Part shown: positions 8,056 to 16,316 of the stretch, piece by piece
How positions within the stretch are numbered: the first letter of the stretch is position 1
Layout of the letters: every line of letters begins with the position of its first letter
Assembly (NCBI GenBank): GCA_964585925.1
Contig: CAZPFS010000009.1
Location: forward strand, 1-62,140
Source of the DNA: JAAZLS01 sp964585925
Lineage (GTDB): Bacteria > Bacillota > Dethiobacteria > DTU022
DNA length: 62,140 nucleotides
Direction: 5' to 3'
The notes under the pieces: generated by a model
Database searches by the model: none
The model's input: only the letters and a program-made list of their open reading frames with translations
Told to the model about the DNA's origin: nothing
Program-made: the position numbers and the translations under genes

Positions 8056-8346
8056 GTGGTGAACTGGTTCCGCAAAATGGTGGCTTTCATTGCGGGTTCA
8101 TTTCTGGTTGAAAAAGAACCCCTATTTGCCGATCCGCCGGATAATTATTACCAGTCGGTCAAACAAGCCTGGCAGGAATGGCAGGATGCCAAACAACGAT
8201 TTAATCAGGTATCCGATCCGGGCATGGTGGATTATGCGGTTTATGCCCTGCAAGCTGCAGAGCGCCGCTATGTTTACCTGCTTCAAAAAGCCAAACAGGA
8301 ATTATCTTCCCCGATTCAGGGAGGCACTGCGCCCGGGAAAAAATAA
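8056..8346 (+). CDS. yaaL: YaaL-like DUF2508 protein
   Basis: A 96-residue protein of unknown function, starting at GTG 8056 (or GTG 8059) behind AAAGGGGGA. It has a short hydrophobic N-terminal stretch, a conserved YYQSVKQAWQEWQDAKQRFN segment and a mostly helical remainder (YALQAAERRYVYLLQKAKQEL). Length and position between recR and bofA match B. subtilis yaaL. bofA follows after 15 nt, so the two are likely co-transcribed. Confidence 0.85.
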   Translation: MVNWFRKMVAFIAGSFLVEKEPLFADPPDNYYQSVKQAWQEWQDAKQRFNQVSDPGMVDYAVYALQAAERRYVYLLQKAKQELSSPIQGGTAPGKK

Positions 8347-8361
8347 AAGGAGGTAAACACG

Positions 8362-8634
8362 TTGCCCGTTCCGCAATGGAATGTTATTGCGGCCCTTGTG
8401 TTTGGTTTGTTTGTGTTGTACGTATTGTCCCGGCTTCTTTTACAGCCCCTGAAAGCAGGACTGAAGCTGATGCTGCATGTCTTGCTGGGAGGGGGAGTGA
8501 TTGCTCTTTATAATGTAATCGGGGTGACCTGGGATTTAACTCTGGGTTTAAATGTGGCCAGCGCTTTGTTGGTAGGGATAATGGGAATTCCGGGGCTGGT
8601 GATGTTAATTGCCATAAAATATATTTTGGGTTGA
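8362..8634 (+). CDS. bofA: BofA, inhibitor of pro-sigma-K processing
   Basis: An integral membrane protein that holds the SpoIVFB protease inactive in the outer forespore membrane until a forespore signal arrives. The protein has 90 residues from TTG 8362, preceded by AAAAGGAGG. Hydrophobic segments lie at about 7-28 and 36-55, with a further one after 62, and contain the family pattern LLLGGGVIALYNVIG followed by NVASALLVGIMGIPG. The start fits the family length of about 87. It forms a unit with yaaL. Confidence 0.93.
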   Translation: MPVPQWNVIAALVFGLFVLYVLSRLLLQPLKAGLKLMLHVLLGGGVIALYNVIGVTWDLTLGLNVASALLVGIMGIPGLVMLIAIKYILG

Positions 8635-8734
8635 TCTGTCAACTTGTACAGGCTCCTATCCGGCGGAACCGATGCATGTTTTGGATATTACGGGGGCAAA
8701 CTCAAACCATTACCGGTGGTGGAGGAGTTCACAG

Positions 8735-9790
8735 ATGCAGGCCCGGACAGAACAGAAAGCATTTATAACCGGCAACGAGGTTGTGGCCAGAGCAGCGCTG
8801 GCCGCCGGAGCCGGTTATTTGTTCGGATATCCGATTACCCCCCAGAACGAGATCATGCATCACTGGCGTCTTCTGGCCCCGGAACAGGGGCGGGGCTTCC
8901 TGCAGACCGAGGACGAGTTGTCGGCAGGGTTTGCGACCATCGGAGCGGTATTGACCGGCAATATGGCTTTTTCAGCCACCGCCGGCCCGGGAACCGTATT
9001 GTTCCAGGAGCCGCTTTCCATGGCCGAGGCGATGCGCCTGCCGGTGGTGATAATTGTCCAGCAAAGGGGTGGCCCATCAACCGCTACCGTGATTTATTCT
9101 CAGCAGGAGGTAACCCTGACCTGTTTTGGAGGGAATGGGGAAGGGCTGAGAATTGTTTACTCCACCAGCAATCATCAGGAGCTTTATGATTACACCATCA
9201 AGGCTTTTCAAAACGCTTGGAAGTACCGTTTTCCGGTAATTGTACTGGGTGACGGTTATCAGGCCAAAATGAGGGAGGATCTGGTTTTCTGTGATCCGGT
9301 ATTGCCGGAAGGAAATATGACCACCGGCGAGCCTATTATGGGGACAGGGAAGGCCGTTCACCTCCAGAATGCGTTCAGTGTGGAGGAGGAACTGGCAGAA
9401 AAGCTGGGGAAAAGCCTGACCGATTACCGGCGGGCGGTTCCGGAGCTGGTAGAGCATGAATTTTGGGGGCAGCCCGGGGGAGAGTTGCTGGTGGTGGCAC
9501 ACGGGATAGTCGGCCGGGCAGCCCGGCAGGCGGTCAGAGAACTCCGCGCGGCAGGAGGGAAGACAAATTTTTTTCGTCCGGTAACCCTGCGCCCCTTTCC
9601 GGAGGAAGCCCTGATCCGGGCCTGCCGGCGCAGTGGGAATGCGGTGCTGGTAGCGGAGTCGGCGGAAGGTCAGCTGGGGCGTCTGGTCAGACTGGCTCTG
9701 GCCGATCAGACCCTGGTTTCATTTCGAACCCTTTACCGTCCCGGAGTGGGGATTACCTCTGAAGAAATCCGGGAGGCGGTCCTGTTATGA
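8735..9790 (+). CDS. 2-oxoacid:ferredoxin oxidoreductase, alpha subunit
   Basis: Part of a four-subunit enzyme that oxidatively decarboxylates a 2-oxoacid to its acyl-CoA while reducing ferredoxin, or runs in reverse. The protein has 351 residues from ATG 8735, behind GGAGGAG; an ATG at 8672 lacks a ribosome binding site. The pyrimidine-binding domain shows GYPITPQNEI, the TAGPGT loop and RGGPSTA, as in KorA/VorB. A C-terminal transketolase-like domain (LVVAHGIVGRAAR) follows. The substrate (2-oxoglutarate, branched-chain or other) cannot be fixed from sequence. It overlaps the beta gene by ATGA. Confidence 0.93.
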   Translation: MQARTEQKAFITGNEVVARAALAAGAGYLFGYPITPQNEIMHHWRLLAPEQGRGFLQTEDELSAGFATIGAVLTGNMAFSATAGPGTVLFQEPLSMAEAMRLPVVIIVQQRGGPSTATVIYSQQEVTLTCFGGNGEGLRIVYSTSNHQELYDYTIKAFQNAWKYRFPVIVLGDGYQAKMREDLVFCDPVLPEGNMTTGEPIMGTGKAVHLQNAFSVEEELAEKLGKSLTDYRRAVPELVEHEFWGQPGGELLVVAHGIVGRAARQAVRELRAAGGKTNFFRPVTLRPFPEEALIRACRRSGNAVLVAESAEGQLGRLVRLALADQTLVSFRTLYRPGVGITSEEIREAVLL

Positions 9791-10527
9791 GCGAAATTTC
9801 CATGCCCCGCTGCTACAATACCCATAGCAAACCCCATCGGTTTTGCCCCGGCTGCGGCCATGGCCTGGTTTTAAAGGCGCTGGGCATGGCCATAGATGAG
9901 CTGGGCATCGCTTCCCGGACGGTATTTGCCTGTGATATTGGCTGTTCTCTGCTGGCCTGGGATTTTTTTAACATGGATTCCCTGCAAACTCATCACGGAA
10001 GAACCACCCCGGTAATGGTGGGTCTGAAACGGGCCGATCCCGAACTGGTGGCGGTAGCCTACATGGGGGACGGGGGAGGGTACGCCATCGGCCTACAACA
10101 CCTGATAAGCGCCGCGTTGCGCAACGATCCGATCACGGTGATCTTGGTAAACAACACCACCTATGCCATGACGGGGGGACAGATGGCTCCCACCACCCTG
10201 GCCGGGCAGAAAACTGAAACCAGCCCCGAAGGGCGGAATATCAGGGAGACGGGCAACCCGTTCAGGGGTCCGGAATCCCTGGTGGCGATGACCTCGCCGG
10301 ACAGTTACCTGGCCAGAGGAACGGTGGCCAACATTCCCCGTCTGAAAAAAATGATCCGGAAAGGTCTGGAAACCCAGCTTCAGGGCAATTTTGCGTTTGT
10401 AGAGGCCCTTTCGACCTGTCCCACCAATTGGAGAACCAATGCCGCCGGCACCTGGGATTTTCTGGAGCATGAAATGAGCGAATACTACCGGGTAGGAGAG
10501 ATGGCGATTGGACAGAGGCCGGTATAA
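9787..10527 (+). CDS. 2-oxoacid:ferredoxin oxidoreductase, beta subunit
   Basis: The thiamine-diphosphate-binding subunit, 246 residues. The N-terminal FCPGCGHG motif is family-typical. The ThDP/Mg signature is GDGGGYAIG through VNNTTYAMTGGQ. The 4-nt overlap with the alpha gene implies translational coupling. The C-terminus (GQRPV) lies in a tandem duplication that also copies the start of the gamma gene, so the last residues may be altered relative to homologues. Confidence 0.94.
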   Translation: MSEISMPRCYNTHSKPHRFCPGCGHGLVLKALGMAIDELGIASRTVFACDIGCSLLAWDFFNMDSLQTHHGRTTPVMVGLKRADPELVAVAYMGDGGGYAIGLQHLISAALRNDPITVILVNNTTYAMTGGQMAPTTLAGQKTETSPEGRNIRETGNPFRGPESLVAMTSPDSYLARGTVANIPRLKKMIRKGLETQLQGNFAFVEALSTCPTNWRTNAAGTWDFLEHEMSEYYRVGEMAIGQRPV

Positions 10528-10596
10528 CCTATGAGTATGAGACATTGGAAAATTGAACAGGAGCCGGTATAACCTATGAGGATGAGACATTGGAAA
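10518..10596 (+). repeat. Tandem duplication across the beta-gamma gene junction
   Basis: Positions 10518-10551 and 10563-10596 are 33/34 identical, start to start 45 bp. Each copy holds the end of the beta gene (PV and stop) and the start of the gamma gene. The first copy encodes a 13-codon frame from ATG 10531 to TAA 10570-10572, in phase with the real gamma start. A third degenerate copy may begin near 10498. Slippage during replication is the simplest origin. Confidence 0.9.
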
Positions 10597-11274
10597 GTGG
10601 TGGCGGCGGGTGAGGGCGGTCAGGGTGTACAGTCCATGGCCGAATCTCTGGCCCTGGCCGCTTATCAGGCCGGCTGGAAAGCGCTCTATATGCCCAATTT
10701 TGGCATAGAGCAGCGGGGGGGCGTGTCTTTGGCTTATGTACAGCTATCACCGGAAGAGATCGGATCACCCAAATTTTTGACGGCCGACTTGGCAATTGTA
10801 CTCAGCCGGCGTTCTCTTGAGCGCTGTCGGCAGTACATGGATTCACAGACAGTTATCCTCTATGACAGTTCATTTCTTCAACCTGCCGAGGTGGCGGATC
10901 AGGTGGTGGGGCTGCAGTCATATGAAACCCCGGCCCCGGAAGCCTTCCCCCTGGATACCGGTGTCAAACCGGCAGTTGCCAACCCCAAAAACATATCGGA
11001 TGACCGGCTGATAGCAGTTCCGGCCACTACTCTGGCTCGCCAGAAACTTCATCTCAGGGTGTTTAACATGATTATTCTGGGGGCTGCCGCCGCGTTGATG
11101 GACGCTGTCAGCCTGAATGGCCTTCAGGATGCGCTGGATGAAAAACTGTCCCGCCATTTCCAACAGGACCCCCGACTCCGGGAACAGAACTTTCAGGGAT
11201 TGGAACTGGGGTTTGAACTCGTTTCAGGTGAATTGGAAAGGCGCCCTCATCTACGGGAGGTGTTGCGCCATTAA
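10576..11274 (+). CDS. 2-oxoacid:ferredoxin oxidoreductase, gamma subunit
   Basis: The gamma subunit of the same complex, 232 residues from ATG 10576 (or 10582). It has the gamma-family glycine loop AAGEGGQGVQSMAE, FGIEQRGGVSLAYVQ, and the C-terminal region with VFNMIILGAAAAL. No clear Shine-Dalgarno sequence precedes the start, because the upstream 45 bp are the duplicated beta-gamma junction. The stop TAA overlaps the presumed ATT start of the delta gene by one base. Confidence 0.92.
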   Translation: MRMRHWKVVAAGEGGQGVQSMAESLALAAYQAGWKALYMPNFGIEQRGGVSLAYVQLSPEEIGSPKFLTADLAIVLSRRSLERCRQYMDSQTVILYDSSFLQPAEVADQVVGLQSYETPAPEAFPLDTGVKPAVANPKNISDDRLIAVPATTLARQKLHLRVFNMIILGAAAALMDAVSLNGLQDALDEKLSRHFQQDPRLREQNFQGLELGFELVSGELERRPHLREVLRH

Positions 11275-11539
11275 AACATTTGCCCGCTTTGAAACCCGGG
11301 GGAAAAAAGCCATTGTTGCCGTATCCCCCGATTTATGCAAGGGCTGCGGCCTGTGTGTAGAAAAATGTCCCTCCCAGGTCCTGGATTGGTCTGACACCCT
11401 GGGGGTATACGGGACAGTTATTGTTGAGCCCATAAGAATTGAAAGGTGTACCGGTTGCGGGCTCTGCCAGCTGTTCTGCCCGGATAACGCCATCGACGTG
11501 ATCAGGGAAAGTGCAGATCGTGAACCGAGGAATAAATAA
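11270..11539 (+). CDS. 2-oxoacid:ferredoxin oxidoreductase, delta (ferredoxin) subunit
   Basis: A 2x[4Fe-4S] ferredoxin subunit of about 89 residues that takes electrons from the ThDP site. The two cluster motifs are CKGCGLCVEKCP and CTGCGLCQLFCP. No ATG, GTG or TTG lies at the expected start. ATT at 11270 is preceded by GGGAGG (11255-11260) at 9 nt and overlaps the gamma stop as ATTAA, so ATT is my preferred start. GTG 11228 or ATG 11117 would add a long non-homologous extension inside the gamma gene. Confidence 0.85.
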   Translation: MKTFARFETRGKKAIVAVSPDLCKGCGLCVEKCPSQVLDWSDTLGVYGTVIVEPIRIERCTGCGLCQLFCPDNAIDVIRESADREPRNK

Positions 11540-11687
11540 TTGCCTTGCCCGCAGGAGATCAATCTCTAGAAATTCTCTGCGTATTGTAATTTGCCCGGTA
11601 TTCGTTTACGGTTAAAGGAGTGGGGAGGGTTATGGCGAAAGTATAAAAGTAAAGGCAAACTGACAACATTCCCGAGGAGGGATTCCC

Positions 11688-12218
11688 ATTACCTGCTGTC
11701 TGGTCAGCGCCTGCCTGTTGGGAATAAACTGCCGCTATGATGGTGGAGGCAACCTACATCCTGAAATTGTTGAACTGGCTAGAACACACACGCTGATCCC
11801 GGTCTGTCCCGAACAACTGGGGGGACTTCCCACCCCTCGAAATCCGGCCGAGATAACGGGGGGGGATGGCTCTTTGGTGCTGAAGGGCAAGGCAAGGGTG
11901 ATAAACACTGAAGGGGAGGATGTCACCGATTTCTTTATCAGGGGAGCCGAACAGGCCCTGAAACTGGCCGAAATAAACAGGGCCGGGGGGGCCATTTTGA
12001 AATCCGGGAGTCCGTCCTGCGGGACCGATCGGATATATGACGGCCGCTTTCAAAATAAACAGGTGGAGGGATGCGGAGTTACGGCCGCACTTCTTGTAAA
12101 CCACGGCCTGAAAGTGATCAGTGAAAAAGCCATCTCAGCTGAAATTCACCGAAATAATCTGCAAAATGCTCCGGTTGACACTGAGAAACGGGTTTGCTAT
12201 GATCTTTTTAATATATAA
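11688..12218 (+). CDS. DUF523 family protein
   Basis: A 176-residue Cys-containing protein of unknown function. The family signature SACLLGINCRYDG lies at the N-terminus, with PVCPEQLGGLPTPR, GSPSCG and GVTAALL further on. The frame is open from a stop at 11661, and the only near-canonical starts before the signature are ATT codons. ATT 11688 has GAGGAGG 7 nt upstream and gives the usual spacing to the signature. CTG 11700 and TTG 11718 are badly placed for that site, and TTG 11718 would delete the SACLLG motif. guaB follows after 29 nt. Confidence 0.85.
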   Translation: MTCCLVSACLLGINCRYDGGGNLHPEIVELARTHTLIPVCPEQLGGLPTPRNPAEITGGDGSLVLKGKARVINTEGEDVTDFFIRGAEQALKLAEINRAGGAILKSGSPSCGTDRIYDGRFQNKQVEGCGVTAALLVNHGLKVISEKAISAEIHRNNLQNAPVDTEKRVCYDLFNI

Positions 12219-12247
12219 TTACAGCATTGTTTGGAGAGGGGAAACCC

Positions 12248-13702
12248 GTGGTGGAAAAGTTTGCAGGAGAAGGACTGACCTTTGATGATGTGTTGCTGGT
12301 TCCTGACAAGTCAAGGGTGCTGCCCAGGGATGTTGATGTGGCCACCTTTATTACCCGAGAGATCAAACTGAATATTCCCCTTGTTTCGGCGGGCATGGAT
12401 ACGGTTACCGAATCCCGGATGGCGATTGCCATGGCCCGGGAAGGCGGGATCGGGGTTATTCACCGCAATATGCCCATAACCAGACAAGCTGAAGAGGTAG
12501 ACAAAGTCAAACGTTCCGAACATGGAGTAATTACCAACCCGTTCTGCCTTTCTCCCGATCATACGGTCAATGATGCCGCTGCGCTGATGGAACGTTATCG
12601 CATTTCGGGTGTGCCCATCACCGAGGGGCCTAAACTGGTGGGTATAATTACCAACCGTGATCTGCGGTTTGAAGAAGACTATACCAAACCGATCAAAGAG
12701 GTGATGACCCGTGAAAAACTGGTTACCGCACCGGAAGGAACCACTCTGAATCAGGCCCAGGAGATACTGCGCTGTCATAAGGTTGAAAAATTGCCCATTG
12801 TTGACGGGCGGTTTAACCTGAAAGGCTTGATTACCATCAAGGATATTGAAAAAGCCATTCAATACCCGAGATCATCGAAAGATGACGCCGGCCGCCTGCT
12901 GGCGGCAGCGGCGATCGGGGTCGGGGGAGATGCCCTGCACCGGGCGGAGGCTTTGGTGGCGGCAGGTGTGGACGTATTGGTCATAGATACAGCCCATGGG
13001 CATTCGGTGCTGGTGCTGGATTTTGTCAAACAAGTTAGAAAAGCATTTCCAGAGGTTCAGATTGTCGCGGGCAACGTGGCTACCGGCGAGGGGACCCGGG
13101 ATTTGATCAAGGCTGGCGCCGATGGGGTCAAAGTAGGAGTAGGGCCGGGTTCTATCTGCACTACCCGGGTGGTGGCTGGCATCGGAGTTCCCCAAATAAC
13201 CGCCATTTATGAATCGTACGTGGTGGCTCGTGAGTTTGAGGTGCCGGTGATAGCTGATGGCGGGGTGAAATATTCCGGCGATATCACCAAAGCCCTTGCT
13301 GCCGGGGGCAATGTGGTGATGATCGGCAGTTTATTTGCGGGGACCGAAGAGAGCCCCGGTGAAATGGAAATATACCAGGGGCGTAGTTACAAGACCTACC
13401 GCGGTATGGGTTCATTGGGGGCTTTGAAGCAGGGCGGCAGAGATCGCTATTTTCAGGATCAGGAGCAGAAATTGGTTCCGGAGGGGATCGAAGGCCGGGT
13501 GCCCTACCGGGGGACGGTAGGAGACATGGTGTTTCAACTGATCGGAGGCCTGCGGGCGGGAATGGGTTACTGTGGGGTAAAGGATCTGGAGGAACTTCAA
13601 CAAAAATCCAGATTTGTTAAAATTACCGGCTCCGGTCTGGTGGAAGGTCATCCCCATAGTGTGCAAATTACCAAAGAGGCTCCCAATTACAGTTTTCAAT
13701 AG
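12248..13702 (+). CDS. guaB: IMP dehydrogenase
   Basis: Oxidises IMP to XMP, the committed step of GMP synthesis. The protein has 484 residues from GTG 12248, preceded by GGAGAGGGG; a TTG at 12227 is unlikely. The TIM barrel carries the catalytic loop GPGSICTTR, with the active-site Cys. Two CBS domains are inserted at about residues 95-210. The flap (YRGMGS) and the C-terminal GLRAGMGYCG are present. Length and motifs are standard. A terminator follows at 13734-13762. Confidence 0.97.
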   Translation: MVEKFAGEGLTFDDVLLVPDKSRVLPRDVDVATFITREIKLNIPLVSAGMDTVTESRMAIAMAREGGIGVIHRNMPITRQAEEVDKVKRSEHGVITNPFCLSPDHTVNDAAALMERYRISGVPITEGPKLVGIITNRDLRFEEDYTKPIKEVMTREKLVTAPEGTTLNQAQEILRCHKVEKLPIVDGRFNLKGLITIKDIEKAIQYPRSSKDDAGRLLAAAAIGVGGDALHRAEALVAAGVDVLVIDTAHGHSVLVLDFVKQVRKAFPEVQIVAGNVATGEGTRDLIKAGADGVKVGVGPGSICTTRVVAGIGVPQITAIYESYVVAREFEVPVIADGGVKYSGDITKALAAGGNVVMIGSLFAGTEESPGEMEIYQGRSYKTYRGMGSLGALKQGGRDRYFQDQEQKLVPEGIEGRVPYRGTVGDMVFQLIGGLRAGMGYCGVKDLEELQQKSRFVKITGSGLVEGHPHSVQITKEAPNYSFQ

Positions 13703-13733
13703 TCCGGGTACCGGACTGGAACGTAGAGAGTCC

Positions 13734-13762
13734 CCGTAGGAAGGTTTTCCCTACGGTTTTTT
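13734..13762 (+). terminator. Rho-independent terminator of guaB
   Basis: CCGTAGG (13734-13740) pairs with CCTACGG (13750-13756), followed by six T residues. A separate dyad GTCCGG-GTA-CCGGAC lies just after the guaB stop. Confidence 0.85.
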
Positions 13763-13813
13763 GTACCTGGGGTTTGCCCGGGCAAGGGTTATCTGGAATA
13801 ATGGGAGGACTAG

Positions 13814-14437
13814 TTGCGGATGTTTGTTTCCTTCGAAGGGATAGACGGCTCCGGGAAAACCACCCAGGCGGGACTACTGGCAGAAACACTGGCCGGTCTC
13901 GGGAGGAACCCCCTTCTGGTCAGGGAACCCGGAGGGACGGCAACCGGGGAGCGGATTCGGGAGCTGTTGTTGCACCGGCGCCTGAATATTTCCACGGAGG
14001 CGGAGATCCTGCTGTATACCGCCGCCCGGGCGGAGTTGTTGCGGGAGGTAATCTTTCCAGCATTTGAAGCCGGGCGGCCCGTCCTTTGCGACCGTTATAT
14101 TGATTCCAGCCTGGCTTATCAGGGTTATGGCCTGGGGGGGGATCTATCCTGGATCCGGGAACTGAACTGCCGGATAGGCAAGGGGCTGTGGCCCGATTTG
14201 ACATTTTTGCTGGATCTGCAGGTTGAGCAGGCCGCAGACAGGCGATCGGGATCAACCGACCGGGTAGAACAAAGGGAAGCCGAATTTCATCAGAGGGTGC
14301 GCCGGGGATATCTTGATCTTGCTTCCCGTGAGCCGGAACGGTTTGTAATCATGGATGCCTTGCTGCCGGTGAACAAACTGCGTCAGATCATCTGGGAGCG
14401 CCTTCGGCAACGCGGCCCGGCATTGGGGGTAAAATAA
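13814..14437 (+). CDS. tmk: Thymidylate kinase
   Basis: Phosphorylates dTMP to dTDP. The protein has 207 residues. The P-loop is FEGIDGSGKTT, the DR(Y) motif is CDRYIDSS, and REPGGT is present. The start is taken at TTG 13814, 5 nt after GGAGG; ATG 13820 is the alternative. The stop overlaps the holB start as TAATG, so the pair is translationally coupled. The tmk-holB-ricT order is as in Bacillus, without yaaQ and yaaR. Confidence 0.95.
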   Translation: MRMFVSFEGIDGSGKTTQAGLLAETLAGLGRNPLLVREPGGTATGERIRELLLHRRLNISTEAEILLYTAARAELLREVIFPAFEAGRPVLCDRYIDSSLAYQGYGLGGDLSWIRELNCRIGKGLWPDLTFLLDLQVEQAADRRSGSTDRVEQREAEFHQRVRRGYLDLASREPERFVIMDALLPVNKLRQIIWERLRQRGPALGVK

Positions 14438-15423
14438 TGCCGTTCCAGGATTTGGCAGGACAGCAGGAGCTACGGAAGGCGCTGTTGGCCGAGATAAAAG
14501 CCGGAACAGTAAGCCAGGTTACCCTGTTTACCGGTCCTGCCGGTTGCGGCAAAAAAAGCTGGGGGACCGGCCTGGCCCGGGCGCTGCTCTGTCCAAGAGG
14601 CATGGATCATTCCGGCGGAGTTTGCCCGTCCTGCCGGCAGGTGATTTCCGGCAATCATCCCGATTTTATAGTGTTGACCCCTGCGGGGCGCTGGTTGAAA
14701 ATAGATCAGATCCGTGAAATCAGGCCCCGGCTGCACCTGGTGCGGCCGGGGGGTGAACGGCGGGTGCTGTTGATCTGTGAGGCTGATCGGATGACATCGG
14801 AAGCGGCATCTTCATTGCTTAAACTGTTGGAGGAGCCGCCACAAAATTTGTTTATTATTTTGACCAGCTCTCATCCGGAAAAAATGTTAACCACTGTACT
14901 TTCCCGCTGTCGCCGTTATGTTCTAAGGCTGTTAACCGCGGCAGAAATTACCGTGCTTTTAAAGAGTATCCCGATGCTTCCGGAAATAAATATTGATCTG
15001 GTTGCCCGTTTGAGCCAGGGTCTTCCCGGTCAGGCCTTGGCTCTGGCCGGAGATCCGGCCCTGGAAGAGCGGGTTCAGTTGGCGGTGGAATTGGCCCGGG
15101 GGCTGGCCTCTTCTTCCACCACCGGTCTGGAGTTCTTGCAAAAGGCTCCCTTGCTGGCAGAAAGAGAAGACCTGTTGCCCCTGCTGACATTGATATACAT
15201 GTATTATCGCGATGCTTTGGTCTGGATACTGACAGGCCGGTCGGATCTGCTGATCTTCCCGGGCGGTTATTCCCATTTGCCACCGGTTTCCCCCGGCATA
15301 CTTGTCCAGTCCCTGGAAGCTGTTAACGAGGCCATCAGAGCGATTACTTTTACCAATGCCCACAAACAGCTGGCTTTGGAGGCGATGATAATTATTTTGC
15401 GAAGGGGGTTTACCTGTGCCTAA
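14437..15423 (+). CDS. holB: DNA polymerase III subunit delta'
   Basis: The clamp-loader stator subunit, 328 residues. It has a P-loop-like GPAGCGKKS, a short cysteine cluster (CPRGMDHSGGVCPSC), SLLKLLEEPP and LSRCRRYVL as in DnaX relatives. It is coupled to tmk by a 1-nt overlap, and the ricT start lies inside its last codons. Confidence 0.94.
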   Translation: MPFQDLAGQQELRKALLAEIKAGTVSQVTLFTGPAGCGKKSWGTGLARALLCPRGMDHSGGVCPSCRQVISGNHPDFIVLTPAGRWLKIDQIREIRPRLHLVRPGGERRVLLICEADRMTSEAASSLLKLLEEPPQNLFIILTSSHPEKMLTTVLSRCRRYVLRLLTAAEITVLLKSIPMLPEINIDLVARLSQGLPGQALALAGDPALEERVQLAVELARGLASSSTTGLEFLQKAPLLAEREDLLPLLTLIYMYYRDALVWILTGRSDLLIFPGGYSHLPPVSPGILVQSLEAVNEAIRAITFTNAHKQLALEAMIIILRRGFTCA

Positions 15424-16219
15424 AGTAGCTGGAATACGCTTCCGGAAAGCGGGTAAAATATATTATTTTGATTCTGGCACCCAGGATGTGAGGGAAAACG
15501 ATCAGGTGATTGTGGAGACCTCCCGGGGGATCGAGCTGGGGGAGGTGGCAATTGCGGAAAGGGAGGCAGATGATTCCGAACTGATCCTGCCGCTGAAAAA
15601 AATATTGCGGAAGGCTACGGAGGAGGATTTGGAAAAAGACCGGGAAAATCGACAGATGGAAGCCGAAAGCCTGCGGAAATGTCAGCAGTTGATCGAACGC
15701 CATAAACTGGAAATGAAACTGATCGGGTCGGGGTATACATTTGACCGCAGCAAAATAGTTTTTTATTTTACTTCCGAGAGCAGGGTCGATTTCAGGGAAT
15801 TGGTAAAGGATCTGGCCTCCGTTTTTCGCACACGAATAGAACTCCGGCAGATCGGGGTTAGAGACGAGGCAAAGCTGCTGGGGGGCATCGGTCCCTGTGG
15901 CCGCCCCATTTGTTGTGTTTCCTTTATGGAAAAATTTGAACCCGTGTCCATACGCATGGCCAAAGATCAAAATCTTTCACTGAACCCAACCAAAATTTCC
16001 GGAGTCTGCGGCCGGTTGATGTGCTGCCTGCGGTTCGAAATGGAGGTTTATGAGGATTACAGGGAAAATCTGTTTCGCCCGGGTGACGAGGTGCTGACCC
16101 CGGAGGGAGCTGGAAAAATAGTGGAGGTTGATGACGATGGGAACATGATCACGGTGAAATTGCTGGAAAGCGGGTCTAGCCGGGGGTTTCCCAAAGAAGA
16201 GGTGGACAGGATGGAATAA
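15416..16219 (+). CDS. ricT: RicT (YaaT), PSP1-domain protein
   Basis: A subunit of the RicA-RicF-RicT complex, which in Bacillus carries iron-sulfur clusters, promotes RNase Y-dependent mRNA maturation and affects sporulation, competence and biofilm formation. The protein has 267 residues from GTG 15416, overlapping holB by 8 nt. The PSP1 fold is followed by conserved Cys clusters: Cys161, Cys166 and Cys167 in PCGRPICC, and Cys198, Cys203 and Cys204 in VCGRLMCC. The C-terminal segment is acidic. Confidence 0.95.
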   Translation: MPKVAGIRFRKAGKIYYFDSGTQDVRENDQVIVETSRGIELGEVAIAEREADDSELILPLKKILRKATEEDLEKDRENRQMEAESLRKCQQLIERHKLEMKLIGSGYTFDRSKIVFYFTSESRVDFRELVKDLASVFRTRIELRQIGVRDEAKLLGGIGPCGRPICCVSFMEKFEPVSIRMAKDQNLSLNPTKISGVCGRLMCCLRFEMEVYEDYRENLFRPGDEVLTPEGAGKIVEVDDDGNMITVKLLESGSSRGFPKEEVDRME

Positions 16220-16250
16220 ACGCCGCAGATATTTTTGGCAGCGTTTATTT
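16218..16250 (+). terminator. Weak hairpin between ricT and abrB
   Basis: AAACGC (16218-16223) pairs with GCGTTT (16241-16246), with a long 17-nt loop, followed by ATTTTTGG. It overlaps the ricT stop and may end the tmk-holB-ricT transcript. The stem is short. Confidence 0.35.
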
Positions 16251-16316
16251 TTGGTGATACCTGACGGGAAGGTATAGTAACTATCAATTGACCAAAACGC
16301 ATTTTTAGAACCGGGA

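Noticed and set aside
8644..9189. Long plus-strand frame at the start of the oxidoreductase alpha gene
   Set aside because: It is out of frame with the clear alpha-subunit coding sequence and has arbitrary composition.
10531..10572. 13-codon frame in the duplicated junction as a real leader peptide
   Set aside because: It is explained by duplication of gene ends; no ribosome site or regulatory residues point to a leader peptide.
11632..11646. Four-codon frame ATG-GCG-AAA-GTA-stop with a strong ribosome site before the DUF523 gene
   Set aside because: Too short to call as a gene. It is in a different frame from DUF523, so it does not supply that gene's start.
12219..12247. Purine-type riboswitch before guaB
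   Set aside because: Only 29 nt separate the DUF523 stop from guaB, far too short.
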